DNA of 64,000 nucleotides from Chordicoccus furentiruminis (GTDB taxonomy: Bacteria > Bacillota > Clostridia > Lachnospirales > Lachnospiraceae). The notes under the pieces were generated by a model, which did no database searches, was not told where the DNA came from, and was given only the letters and a program-made list of their open reading frames with translations. The stretch is taken from assembly GCF_019355395.1 (NCBI RefSeq), contig NZ_CP048829.1:1701501-1765500 (forward strand). The letters run 5' to 3'. Positions within the stretch are counted from its first letter, which is position 1. The number at the start of each line of letters is the position of its first letter. Positions 44,201-52,121 of this stretch are shown here, one piece after another. The position numbers and the translations under genes are program-made.

Positions 44201-45821
44201 GATCCCCCTTGCCGGGGTGCTGGGAAAAAACGTTTTCGACGGCATCCGCTGGCCGGAGCACGAAGAGGTTCTGCGCATTCCGGTCGGGCGGTTTGATATT
44301 CCCGCACAGCAGATGCAGGGCACGCAGTTCATCGATTTTACCCGGACCGGACATTTTGCCGTATACGGCTCCCCCGGTTCAGGGAAAACCACGTTCCTGA
44401 AGACCGTGATCATGTCGCTGGCCATGCATCATTCGCCGGATGAGGTGAAGATGGAAATCATCGACGCCGGAAACTGGAGCCTGAGTGAGTTTGCAGGTAT
44501 GCCGCACGTGCTGCAGGTCACACTGAATCAGGAAGAAAAGAAGATGGCGGCCTTCATGCAGCGGCTGAAGCACGAAATGGAGGCGCGCAGAAAAGCATTT
44601 CTGGCTCACGCGGTGAACTCGCTGAAAGCGTATCACGAGACGGTATCGGCTGCGCTGCCGGCGCTGTTCATTTTCATCGATCAGATCGGCCCTCTGTTCG
44701 AACAATATGCGGAACTGGAGACGCTGCTGACGCAGGTGGCTGGCAGCGGAGCTCCCTATGGCATCCACCTCATGTTTACCGCCACTTCGTCCATGGGAAT
44801 CCGTTTCAGGTTCCAGCAGCTGATCAAGGGATGCATTACGCTTCAGATGGCGGACAAGGCGGACTATTCGACGCTTGTGGGACCTGTCGCGGGCATCAGT
44901 CTTCCCAACTGCCCGGGCCGGGCACTGTTCAGAGGAAACCCGCCGGTCGCTTTCCATACGGCGATGTACGCACGGGGAGAAGAGGAGAAGGAACGGCACG
45001 AAGAGGTTCTCAGGACCTGCGAAAAGATGGGAGAGGCCTGGGCCGCTCTTCATCAGCAGCCCGGCATGGAGGAAAACGGGGCAACCCGTGCGCCGCAGCA
45101 TGACGAAGGGGCGGATCAGAAGAGTCCGTCGTCTGAAAAAGACACGGCATCCGCCGGCGCTCCGCGGACCGCAGAGGCAAGCGTGAGCCGCACACAGCTG
45201 ACGCTCGGAATCAGAGCGGATGATCTGGAACCGGCCATTCTGGACCTTTCACGGCACTATCTGCTGCTGATCTCCGCGGAGTCGGGCGAAGCCTGCCGGG
45301 ACGCTCTGGGACAGATCCGTGCAAGGCTCGCTCTGCGCTCCGACAACGAAATGGTGGATCTTACGCCGGAGAATGCTTCCGGCAAGCTGGCTTCGATCGT
45401 GAACGTCCTCAACGACCGGATGAAGAATAAAAAGCAGCACAGCCGGGAGAAGGACTTCAGCGAGCCGAGGTGGCTGGAAGGTTTCCTCAATGAATGCATT
45501 CTGATTGAGGATCTGCCTGCTCTCGCGTCAGCGCTGTCTCTGGAGGACCAGAAAACGCTGCGGAGAATCCTGCTGAAAAGCGGCGGTCTCGGCGTCGTCA
45601 TCATCGTCACAGGCGTACGGAAAGACCTCGGGACAGACGCGCCGGATCTGGCAACGGATGCGGCCATCAAGGCGCAGCAGGCGCTGATTCTTTCCGGAAA
45701 TCTGTATGATTATCATTTCCTGCACGTTCAGGAGGATGACGCAGGCGCCGGGGCGCAGCTTTTCGAGGGGGAAATGGCTCTGATCAGAGACGGAAGCGTG
45801 CTGCTTCTCCGGGAGGCGTGA
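41214..45821 (+). CDS. essC: type VII secretion ATPase EssC
   Basis: 1535-residue FtsK/SpoIIIE-type motor of the Firmicutes T7SS. Two FHA-like domains lie at the N-terminus (about 1-90 and 95-195; second with ITCGRSQSCDIVLTYPIVSG and DTNSTNHLYLNGKRI), binding phosphothreonine in the classic form. Two membrane helices follow near residues 268-310. ATPase 1 has Walker A GTTGSGKSE (Lys720) and FVVIDYKGGG; ATPase 2 has GSPGSGKTT (Lys1058); ATPase 3 (about 1330-1535) keeps the fold but has no Walker A (LLISAESGEACRDALG), as in most EssC proteins. It drives export of WXG100 proteins encoded downstream. EsaA, EssA and EssB are not in the window. Confidence 0.93.
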   Translation: MTYAVSLRYHNREYYTLLDCPGEVSFGTHKSDDVQIAGSADHLLQITARAGDDQVTVAGKKPMTFVQASVMLNEIAYLQSLPEDPGNGGGGPASSELYVSRVAGRSSRKVSLPFNGRITCGRSQSCDIVLTYPIVSGHHFQILCEQGKIHVEDTNSTNHLYLNGKRISKSVMKNGDVLSIYTFRFILENGTLYFENMGPALHIAPSLLTPVNLLDPVSVEQKETAGTVKEGFPKVLQYRLSPRIRETMPSETIVLSSPPASATAMGRQSMNWMYLLGSGAMMATSLASGAFNPFSLLYMLSPVGSIIASKKMTKEQKAQMEEYMKVREETYQTYIEGQKARIGKIADIQRQITLQENPGPEACIDTVMNLRRNLWERMPEDNDFLTLRLGLGRDRLCVNVRARSDPDGYEMPQDDDLEGLTAAIIEETRYVDHIPVRLPLRQCQTIGLLGRKEDEYYELRGMLVELTTAHSANDVKLVCLFREEAKKHWQQIRWLPHIWDESGQVRFIAFDRRRIHTVCELLEDIIRKRQPKTEETDSSRQVKPPLPHYVVVVDDPAILRNELIFDALTGNNPALGITTVFLAEDEYDLPQKCQYLVDLRSRPCVFAREEFDRRLYFEQDPPVHRPQMEQFSRRMAAVELKGSLSEAEVPAAVTFLQGYGVRTVEELNVRERWERSEPYRTLAAPLGVMKGGKIFFLDVRSGENSHGPHGLLAGTTGSGKSELLQSWILSMAVNYHPYDVNFVVIDYKGGGMSDLMEPLPHVVGKITNIDRNIGRSLVALKSELKRRQKLFAEAGVNNIDKYQRAYKSGLAKVRLPHLILVTDEFAELKKEEPDFMKELNSVATIGRSLGIHMLLATQKPAGVVNDQISANSRFRICMKVQDVADSREMLKRTDAARITQAGRAYIRVGEDELFELFQSFYSAAEYTGQTQHGIRGENQVKIVGVTGERIAPVRKAKKASGTVDELTAVIRYINQVCSKMGIRKMAGPWLPELPALIPLAGVLGKNVFDGIRWPEHEEVLRIPVGRFDIPAQQMQGTQFIDFTRTGHFAVYGSPGSGKTTFLKTVIMSLAMHHSPDEVKMEIIDAGNWSLSEFAGMPHVLQVTLNQEEKKMAAFMQRLKHEMEARRKAFLAHAVNSLKAYHETVSAALPALFIFIDQIGPLFEQYAELETLLTQVAGSGAPYGIHLMFTATSSMGIRFRFQQLIKGCITLQMADKADYSTLVGPVAGISLPNCPGRALFRGNPPVAFHTAMYARGEEEKERHEEVLRTCEKMGEAWAALHQQPGMEENGATRAPQHDEGADQKSPSSEKDTASAGAPRTAEASVSRTQLTLGIRADDLEPAILDLSRHYLLLISAESGEACRDALGQIRARLALRSDNEMVDLTPENASGKLASIVNVLNDRMKNKKQHSREKDFSEPRWLEGFLNECILIEDLPALASALSLEDQKTLRRILLKSGGLGVVIIVTGVRKDLGTDAPDLATDAAIKAQQALILSGNLYDYHFLHVQEDDAGAGAQLFEGEMALIRDGSVLLLREA

Positions 45822-45822
45822 G

Positions 45823-46092
45823 ATGAGGGATTTTGTCATCGTGACCGTGGCGGATACAGACTCGAATTTTGATTATGATATGGAACTTCCGGTTGATGTT
45901 CCCTTTGCCTCGCTGAAAAAGGATATTCTCGAGGTGGTAAGGGCGTATGATCCGAAACGGGTAAAAATCGGTCCGCCGCTGGAACTTTACTGCATGCGGC
46001 TGAAACGGACCATGGCGGATCAGGAGACACCGGCGGAAGCCGGGATCTGGAGCGGTGATTTTCTTGTTATGAACGGAAGAAAAACCGGATAA
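45823..46092 (+). CDS. YukD/EsaB-like ubiquitin-fold protein
   Basis: 89 residues, beginning MRDFVIVTVADTDSNFDYDM and containing ELPVDVPFASLKKDILEVV. It matches the small ubiquitin-like YukD/EsaB components of Firmicutes T7SS in size, position and the initial beta strands. The start is one base after the essC stop with GGGAGGCG in the essC end, so it is coupled to essC. EsaB is a cytoplasmic factor needed for secretion in Staphylococcus; the same role is inferred. Confidence 0.75.
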   Translation: MRDFVIVTVADTDSNFDYDMELPVDVPFASLKKDILEVVRAYDPKRVKIGPPLELYCMRLKRTMADQETPAEAGIWSGDFLVMNGRKTG

Positions 46093-46185
46093 ACAGGCAC
46101 GGCCGGGAGTGTCCGCTTTGACGACAGACACAGGAGAACAGCGGACGCCCTGAGTAACACATTCAGAATCCGGAGGGGGATGAAG

Positions 46186-46692
46186 ATGAATGAAATCAGA
46201 CTGACGCCGATGGAGCTTTATTTTCTCGGCAAAATGATGCATGCCCGATATATCGAGTATGCGTACATCGCGGCCATGCCGGACATCGGGAAACGGTATG
46301 CGCTGCATGAGCAGGAGACTCTGGAAAGCCTGGAGGCGAAGGGGTACATAGAAACCGATTTCAGCGGCGATGCCGAGGTAAGCCGTGAAGTCGCGGCTTT
46401 CCTGCAGCCGGTCTTTTTTTCGGAAACGGAAACCAGACTGGAAGCGGACGGACGGCAGTATATTTTTCATCCGGAGAAAGACCGCATCATCATGGCGGAC
46501 CTGCAGCCGGGCGAGCTCCGGATGAAGCAGATGAGCGACCATGATCTGCGGCAGCTGCTCAGAGGCAGCCGCGTCACGGTCCTGAGCGCCCATGTCCGGA
46601 AAGGATACAGTCATACGTCGTACGAAGCATCTTCACTGAAAGAACAGAGAATCCAGGATGAAATCATCCGGAAACTGAAAGGAGAACAGTAA
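46186..46692 (+). CDS. T7SS-locus protein of unknown function
   Basis: 168 residues, no signal peptide or membrane helix. It begins MNEIRLTPMELYFLGKMMHA and has a mixed helix/strand pattern with ETLESLEAKGYIETDFSG like a winged-helix segment; the C-terminus is charged (LKEQRIQDEIIRKLKGEQ). GGAGGGGG at 46172-46179 supports ATG 46186 rather than 46180. Its place between YukD and the WXG-like genes suggests a substrate chaperone (EspG-like role) or a regulator. Not recognised. Confidence 0.65.
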   Translation: MNEIRLTPMELYFLGKMMHARYIEYAYIAAMPDIGKRYALHEQETLESLEAKGYIETDFSGDAEVSREVAAFLQPVFFSETETRLEADGRQYIFHPEKDRIIMADLQPGELRMKQMSDHDLRQLLRGSRVTVLSAHVRKGYSHTSYEASSLKEQRIQDEIIRKLKGEQ

Positions 46693-46694
46693 CC

Positions 46695-47018
46695 ATGGGA
46701 GCGATTCTGACAGATGCGAACGGAACGGTCATGATCAACCGGGACGCAGCCAATTCCGATATTTCCCGGATTGACTCGGCGATGACCGTGTTGAAGCAGT
46801 CCCAGGAAGCGGTTACGAAACTGCGCTCCGGCGCATCCCTGATGCAGGGACAGACCGCCAGTGCCATCGACAGCCAGTGCCAGAGGCTGGAAAAACAGAT
46901 CAGTTCGCTGCTGGCCAATCTGACAGCGACCAAGCAGCTCATTTCACAGACCGTACAGAAGTACGAGGAGATGGATGCACAGCTGGCGCGGAATATCAGC
47001 AGCGGCAGCGGAATGTGA
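46695..47018 (+). CDS. small helical T7SS protein
   Basis: 107 residues, almost wholly helical with coiled-coil heptads (DISRIDSAMTVLKQSQEAV ... IDSQCQRLEKQISSLLANL). It resembles YwqI/LXG-partner proteins and ESX proteins in length but lacks a WXG turn. It starts 2 bases after the preceding stop, with GAAAGGAGAACAG before it. Probably a partner that pairs with a WXG protein for export. Confidence 0.65.
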   Translation: MGAILTDANGTVMINRDAANSDISRIDSAMTVLKQSQEAVTKLRSGASLMQGQTASAIDSQCQRLEKQISSLLANLTATKQLISQTVQKYEEMDAQLARNISSGSGM

Positions 47019-47071
47019 CAGGTGCGGAGGCAGGCGCGGCGCAGATCCGCCGGGAGAGGAGCAGGGAAAAG

Positions 47072-47368
47072 ATGTCAAGAATACGGATTGATTTTGACGG
47101 ATTAGAGCAGACCATCACCAGGATGAACGGAAACATCGAAACATTTGAAGGCCTCAACAGCAGTCTGAAATCCATGACGGAAGGAATAAAGGGCGGATGG
47201 GAGGGGCAGGCCGCACAGGCCTTTGCGTCCATGATGGGAAAATATGAGTCGCAGGCGGGGGAAATGACCAGCGTTCTGGAAGCGTTCAAACAGTATGCCG
47301 GTGGAGTGAGATCGGAATTTATGTCACTGGATGCGGAATGCGCGAAAATGATCCGCAATGCGTTCTGA
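47072..47368 (+). CDS. WXG100-family secreted protein (EsxA-like)
   Basis: 98 residues forming a helical hairpin with the WXG turn GGWEGQAAQAF at about residues 41-51, as in EsxA. The start at 47072 (MSRIRIDFDGLEQTITRMNG) follows GGAGAGGAGCAGGG. The C-terminal tail FMSLDAECAKMIRNAF supplies the acidic residues of a YxxxD/E-like signal, though the Tyr is not in register. It is the most canonical substrate of the EssC motor here. Confidence 0.88.
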   Translation: MSRIRIDFDGLEQTITRMNGNIETFEGLNSSLKSMTEGIKGGWEGQAAQAFASMMGKYESQAGEMTSVLEAFKQYAGGVRSEFMSLDAECAKMIRNAF

Positions 47369-47391
47369 GCACAGACGGGAGGAATGACACG

Positions 47392-47787
47392 ATGGCAGTT
47401 TTTGATATCGATACGGATGAACTGAATGCTCTCGCGGGTACAGCCAGTTCCGCGAACGATCTGATCAGTGAAGCCCTGCAGACGCTTCAGTCCGTCACCA
47501 CACACAACGACTGGCAGTGCGCGGAGCGGACACGGATTAACAATTACATTCTGCAGAACCGGCAGATGGCGTCCACACTGCAGCAAAATGCCGCTGCATT
47601 TTACCAGGCTATCAGCAAAGCGGCGGAGCTGGCTTATCAGTCGGAACAGTCTTATCTGCAGAAGCAGAACGAGCTGGACGACCTGATCGGAAGAATAAAA
47701 AATGTTGTGCCGGGGATCAGCCAGACCGGGAGCGTCGACGGCGGCGCAGTTCCGCTTATCTCGGACTTTAAGAATGTTGTGGACTGA
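47392..47787 (+). CDS. WXG100-like protein with variant turn
   Basis: 131 residues: MAVFDIDTDELNALAGTASS, then a turn NDWQCAERTRIN where Trp is kept but the Gly is Cys, then a helix rich in Gln and Ala (QNAAAFYQAISKAAELAY). The C-terminal extension is DDLIGRIKNVVPGISQTG. GGGAGGAATGACACG lies before ATG 47392. Likely an ESX partner or secreted substrate. Confidence 0.75.
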   Translation: MAVFDIDTDELNALAGTASSANDLISEALQTLQSVTTHNDWQCAERTRINNYILQNRQMASTLQQNAAAFYQAISKAAELAYQSEQSYLQKQNELDDLIGRIKNVVPGISQTGSVDGGAVPLISDFKNVVD

Positions 47788-47808
47788 ACCCGACAGGAGG
47801 AAAGCGGA

Positions 47809-48948
47809 ATGGCGGATATAAAATTTTCGGAAGCAACACTGATGGAGCAAAGTGCACAGCTGGCCGGGCTGCAGCAGCAGTATGAAGACATTTTCACGCA
47901 GGTTGCCAGTGTGCTCAATTCAATGAATGAGAACTGGAGCGAAAGTCTGGCGGGCAATTTCTCCGGCAAGATCAGCGGAGCGCAGAAGGCATTCTCCAGT
48001 GTGGTCAACATGCTGGCGAACGGTTCGAGCGCCGCGAAGGTGGCGAGTCTGTCCTATTCGGACGTCGGATCCGTACTTGGATCTCTTATCAGCTCGGTTA
48101 CCGAGGGCGGGGGAGAGACTGCGTCCGGAGAAAGCATGATGGGCACGCTGCTCACGTCGGTCATCGAAGGCAGTGACATGAATACGACTTCTGCAGCTCT
48201 TGTGAAGCAGCTGCTTGATGATCCGGAGATCATGGCGGGTACCGGACTGGATCAGCTGGATCCGGAAACGCAGGAACTTGTCAAATCGACCCTGCAGGGC
48301 GTAGTAGGCAGCGCCACGGCCGGCGACTACAAGGCTGTGCTGCAGACCCTGAAGGATGCCGGCAATCAGGAACTGGCCAACCAGGTAGACAAAGTGCTTC
48401 AGTCAGACTGGGCCAGGGCGAACAACATCGCCAGCGCGGAGGATCTGGGAATGGCGAAAGCACTCAAGGAAGCCACCGGAGGTGCGGTTGATCTGAATCA
48501 GCAGGCGACGGATCTGGTGAAAGGGGCTATTTCCGGCACGGCGAAGGGCGTCAGGGATGTTGCTGAAAGCGGAGGAGATCCGGAAAAGATCTGTGAAGCA
48601 GCAGTGGGAGCGACATGGAATGCCACCGGCGGAAATGTTCTTAACGCATCGGAAGGCCAGGCATTTGATTTTATCATGAATGATAAATATGACAATGCTG
48701 CCGTTAATCAGGGCGTTTTCGGACAGCTGCGGCAGAACGCGAAGGAAACCTATCAGGAGCTGGGGGTTTCCAACTGGAAGGAAGCGGTCGGAGCCGATGT
48801 CGATATGGTTCAGTCGTGGTTCACAGGGAACAACGATCACTATAATCAGAACTATTACGCCACGCACAGCACGTCGCAGGTCATCGGGGACGTGGTCGAT
48901 GACGCCAGGTATATCGCCGGTCAGGTGTACCATTCCATATTCAAATGA
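47809..48948 (+). CDS. long WXG-domain protein, candidate T7SS effector
   Basis: 379 residues. The first 75 form a WXG100-like hairpin (LMEQSAQLAGLQQQYEDIFT; turn NENWSESLAGNFSGKI with Trp but Glu/Gly shifted). A long, mostly helical acidic C-terminal part of about 300 residues (TGLDQLDPETQELVKSTLQG, QSDWARANNIASAEDLG) follows, with an aromatic-rich end (MVQSWFTGNNDHYNQNYY, then YIAGQVYHSIFK). No known toxin motif was seen, and no immunity-like gene directly follows except DUF4176. AGGAGGAAAGCGG precedes the ATG. Confidence 0.75.
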   Translation: MADIKFSEATLMEQSAQLAGLQQQYEDIFTQVASVLNSMNENWSESLAGNFSGKISGAQKAFSSVVNMLANGSSAAKVASLSYSDVGSVLGSLISSVTEGGGETASGESMMGTLLTSVIEGSDMNTTSAALVKQLLDDPEIMAGTGLDQLDPETQELVKSTLQGVVGSATAGDYKAVLQTLKDAGNQELANQVDKVLQSDWARANNIASAEDLGMAKALKEATGGAVDLNQQATDLVKGAISGTAKGVRDVAESGGDPEKICEAAVGATWNATGGNVLNASEGQAFDFIMNDKYDNAAVNQGVFGQLRQNAKETYQELGVSNWKEAVGADVDMVQSWFTGNNDHYNQNYYATHSTSQVIGDVVDDARYIAGQVYHSIFK

Positions 48949-48968
48949 GGGCCACTGACCGCGGCGCT

Positions 48969-49010
48969 CCGGCAGCAGGACCCGTGAAACAATACGCTGC
49001 TGCCGGTTTC
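48969..49010 (+). terminator. attenuator hairpin inside the T7SS operon
   Basis: A perfect 10-bp stem (CCGGCAGCAG at 48969-48978, CTGCTGCCGG at 48997-49006) followed by TTTC. It separates the WXG genes from the DUF4176/phosphatase/kinase genes. Confidence 0.65.
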
Positions 49011-49040
49011 GTAAAGATTGAGAGATGAGGGAGGATCAGA

Positions 49041-49346
49041 ATGAATACAATACTGCCTATCGGATCGGTTGTTATGCTCAAGGGCGCGAAAATGCCGCTG
49101 ATGATTTTCGGCTATGTACAGCAGTTCGGTCATCTGGAGAATGAGTTTGCCGATTATATCGGCGTTCCCTATCCGGCGGGAAACATCAGTATCGAATCGC
49201 AGATCGGTTTTCAGATGACCGACATAGAGAAGGTGCTGTTTGAAGGATACCGCGATCCGTCGTTCGCACCTTTTGAGAAAATGCTGAAAGTCTGTGCGAC
49301 CAGGCATGCGGCCGAAATGACGGAGAAAGGCAAAAAGGATGGCTGA
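49041..49346 (+). CDS. DUF4176 protein
   Basis: 101-residue DUF4176 family member (ILPIGSVVMLKGAKMPLMIF, then YIGVPYPAGNISIES and KVLFEGYRDP). The family is closely tied to Firmicutes T7SS loci, where its role is not settled. GAGGGAGGATCAGA precedes the start. Its end overlaps the phosphatase start by 8 bases. Confidence 0.88.
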   Translation: MNTILPIGSVVMLKGAKMPLMIFGYVQQFGHLENEFADYIGVPYPAGNISIESQIGFQMTDIEKVLFEGYRDPSFAPFEKMLKVCATRHAAEMTEKGKKDG

Positions 49347-50193
49347 TCTCGGAAACATGTTCCGTTACATCGTGGAATGCATACCGCCAGGCGTTTCGTG
49401 CGCCTGCGGCAGCAACCGGGGAAAGAAACGGGCGAACAATGAGGATAATTTCTGCTTTGACGGAACATGCCTGCCGGAGGACGGCAGCATTGAAGGCGTC
49501 GTCATCACCACGAAAATCAGCCGTCTGAACCTTGCTGAAGGGAACCCGCATGGTTTCGGTATCTTTGACGGCATGGGCGGCGGCGATTACGGGGAAGTCG
49601 CTTCCCGGACCGCAGCCCGTGCCATGAAGGAATTTCTGGAACAGGCTGTGGAAGAATCCTTTGAAGGGACAGAGACGGACGAGGAGGAAGAAAACCGGCA
49701 GCTGCTTTCTTTCTGCGAAGAAGCCAATCAGAAGGTGCATCGCATCGGGGCGGATCTCGGATCGCCCATGATGGGCACGACCCTGGCGGTGCTGTATCTG
49801 AAGAAAAATTCCTTATGGGTGTGCAACATCGGGGACAGCCGGATCTTCCGCCTGCGTGATCATCTGATGGAACAGGTTTCTGTCGATCACACCGATGAGA
49901 AGGAAATGAAGGCGGCGGGCATTTCCGGCCGGAAACCGGTTTTGACACAGTATGTGGGCATTGATCCGGAGGTGTATGTGCTGGAGCCATATATCAGCTG
50001 GAAAAAGATCAGGAAAAAGGATGTGTACCTGATCTGCAGCGACGGAGTGACGGATATGGTTCCCGAATCTGACATCCGGGAGATACTGGACAGCCAGATG
50101 AAGCCGAAGGGCATGGTAGAGAAACTGATTCATTCCGCACTCGATGGCGGCGGGAGAGATAACATAACCGCTACGGTCCTTGTCTTTGGATAA
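49339..50193 (+). CDS. PP2C-family Ser/Thr protein phosphatase
   Basis: 284-residue metal-dependent phosphatase removing phosphate from Ser/Thr. All core motifs are present: RANNEDNF, FGIFDGMGGGDYGEVAS (metal Asp and GG), GTTLAVLYL, VCNIGDSRIFRL, LICSDGVTDMV and GRDNITATV. No membrane helix. It is translationally coupled to DUF4176 and directly precedes two Ser/Thr kinase genes, forming the usual phosphatase-kinase pair. With FHA domains in EssC this suggests phosphorylation control of the secretion machine. Confidence 0.93.
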   Translation: MADLGNMFRYIVECIPPGVSCACGSNRGKKRANNEDNFCFDGTCLPEDGSIEGVVITTKISRLNLAEGNPHGFGIFDGMGGGDYGEVASRTAARAMKEFLEQAVEESFEGTETDEEEENRQLLSFCEEANQKVHRIGADLGSPMMGTTLAVLYLKKNSLWVCNIGDSRIFRLRDHLMEQVSVDHTDEKEMKAAGISGRKPVLTQYVGIDPEVYVLEPYISWKKIRKKDVYLICSDGVTDMVPESDIREILDSQMKPKGMVEKLIHSALDGGGRDNITATVLVFG

Positions 50194-50248
50194 CCGAATG
50201 CTGTGCGGGGCTGTCTGATTGTCGGGAACCTGAGGGGGAAAACTGAGC

Positions 50249-52003
50249 ATGAGCACATATGAAAACATCACTCTTCCCTGGCCGGAGTGGAAAATTACGG
50301 AACAGCTGGGGCGCGGAGGTTTCGGAACCGTCTATAAAATGGAACGGCAGCTCGTGGATATGAAGGAGGTGCGCGCCCTGAAGGTGATCACAATCCCTCA
50401 GGACGCAGATGAAATCTCTGGACAAATCAACTATTACGGCTATGACCGCGAGAGTCTCCATGAAACCTATACGGGACGGATGCAGGACGTGGTCCGGGAG
50501 TATGAACGGATGGCGCAGCTTGGCACGAATCCCAACATTGTCGGATGCCATGACGTAAAAGCGGTGCCGCATGCGGACGGGATGGGCTGGGATGTATTTA
50601 TCAGTATGGATCTTCTGACGCCTCTGCTGATATATATGAACAGGCATCCATTCAGTGAAAGGGATGTGCTCAGGCTGGGCCTTGATCTGTGCAGTGCGCT
50701 GACGGCCTGCGAAAAAATCAACCTCATCCACCGGGATGTCAAACCGGCGAATATCATGGTGGACAGCGCCGGGCATTTCCGTCTCGGCGATTTCGGCGTG
50801 GCCAGGACACTGGAACACACCACCGCCGTCACCCAGGCCGGAACCAAGCCGTACATGGCTCCGGAAGTGATGCGGCATGAGCAGTGTGGAAAAACGGTGG
50901 ATCTGTATTCCCTTGGGCTCGTGCTTTACTGGCTGCTGAACAACGGCCGTCTTCCTTTTCTGCCGGCGCAGGGAAAGCTGCATCCGGGCGATGAAGAGAA
51001 AGCGCTGGCCAGAAGGCTGGCCGGGGAGGAATTCCCGCCGCCGGCGAACGGAAGCGAAGGCTTTTTCCGGATCATCAAAAAGGCATGCAGACGGAGACCT
51101 TCCGAGCGGTATGCAGACGCGGAGAGCATGCGGAGCGATCTGGAACGGATGGAACAGTCCGGAACCGCCGGGAATACGGCTCTGGGAACCGGTCATCCTG
51201 CCGCCGAAAGCAGGTCTGCCGGCAGCCAGACAGTCGGAAGTCAGGCGGCCGGCGGAGTTTACGGAGAACAAACCGGGCGGTCACAGTGGCCCCCTGCGGG
51301 CTGGGCGACAAGTCAGGTGCTGGGGGCGGCGCATTCCGGACAGACAGAGAAATCAGCGGGAACAAACGGAACGGTCAGCCGTCCGCGCAGCGGAGAAACC
51401 ATCGGCAACGGATGGAGCGATATAACCGGCGCGACGATCGGGAAACCCGGCTCCCGGCCGGCCGGCGGAGTTTACGGAGAACAAACGGACAGGACTGCCC
51501 CGACCATCGGACGGCCGGGGAAGAAAAAAACGACCGGGAAGACGACGCAGAGCGCGCAGGGGGGAACGACGGGGAAGTCAGCACAGCATACGGAGAAAGG
51601 AAAGACGAAGCCGCCGGAAAAGAAAAAGGCGGATGACAAGCCAGTGTACTCCCGGCCGAAGACGGCGGTCGTTCTGCTGCTGATGTGTATAGCCACTTTT
51701 GCTAGTCCCTTTATTTCGGATGCATCCGTCTCCATACAAGACGTAGGAATAGTTTCACTGTGCATGATCGGCTTATGCTGCAGTGGCCCGGTTCTGATCC
51801 TGATCGGACTTCACACTTTAGGAGGCGTCCTCCTATTCATTAATGTGTATTGTCTGGTGGTATTTTATAGTCTTCTGGTGCTATTTTATATGTTTCCTTC
51901 ATTTTTTGAGGATAGCGGAGCGGCGGGGGTCGTTCTTATAGGCCTGACCTTTTTGCTGGCTGTTTTTCTTTACTATGTTATTTTGCGATTTATAAGGAAC
52001 TAG
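50249..52003 (+). CDS. membrane Ser/Thr protein kinase, copy 1
   Basis: 584 residues. Hanks-type kinase domain at about 14-290: GRGGFGTVYK (21-30), ATP-binding Lys45 in ALKVI, catalytic IHRDVKPAN (Asp163), GDFGVAR (Asp181) and MAPEV. A linker of about 180 residues is rich in Thr, Gly and Lys with repeated GGVYGEQT and TIG motifs (ETIGNG, ATIGKPG, PTIGRPG), candidate phosphothreonine sites. Four C-terminal membrane helices follow (about 465-582). It lacks the PASTA domains of PrkC/PknB. CTGAGGGGGAAAACTGAGC precedes the ATG. Confidence 0.92.
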   Translation: MSTYENITLPWPEWKITEQLGRGGFGTVYKMERQLVDMKEVRALKVITIPQDADEISGQINYYGYDRESLHETYTGRMQDVVREYERMAQLGTNPNIVGCHDVKAVPHADGMGWDVFISMDLLTPLLIYMNRHPFSERDVLRLGLDLCSALTACEKINLIHRDVKPANIMVDSAGHFRLGDFGVARTLEHTTAVTQAGTKPYMAPEVMRHEQCGKTVDLYSLGLVLYWLLNNGRLPFLPAQGKLHPGDEEKALARRLAGEEFPPPANGSEGFFRIIKKACRRRPSERYADAESMRSDLERMEQSGTAGNTALGTGHPAAESRSAGSQTVGSQAAGGVYGEQTGRSQWPPAGWATSQVLGAAHSGQTEKSAGTNGTVSRPRSGETIGNGWSDITGATIGKPGSRPAGGVYGEQTDRTAPTIGRPGKKKTTGKTTQSAQGGTTGKSAQHTEKGKTKPPEKKKADDKPVYSRPKTAVVLLLMCIATFASPFISDASVSIQDVGIVSLCMIGLCCSGPVLILIGLHTLGGVLLFINVYCLVVFYSLLVLFYMFPSFFEDSGAAGVVLIGLTFLLAVFLYYVILRFIRN

Positions 52004-52121
52004 TGTCAGAGCCGGATCGCATTGACAGCAAATGGCGGTTCCGTCATCGGATTTCATCGTCAACCGGCTGATGGATGTCTGGGCAGGTCCGCGGAGACTG
52101 CATCAGCTGAGAGGAGAGAAA

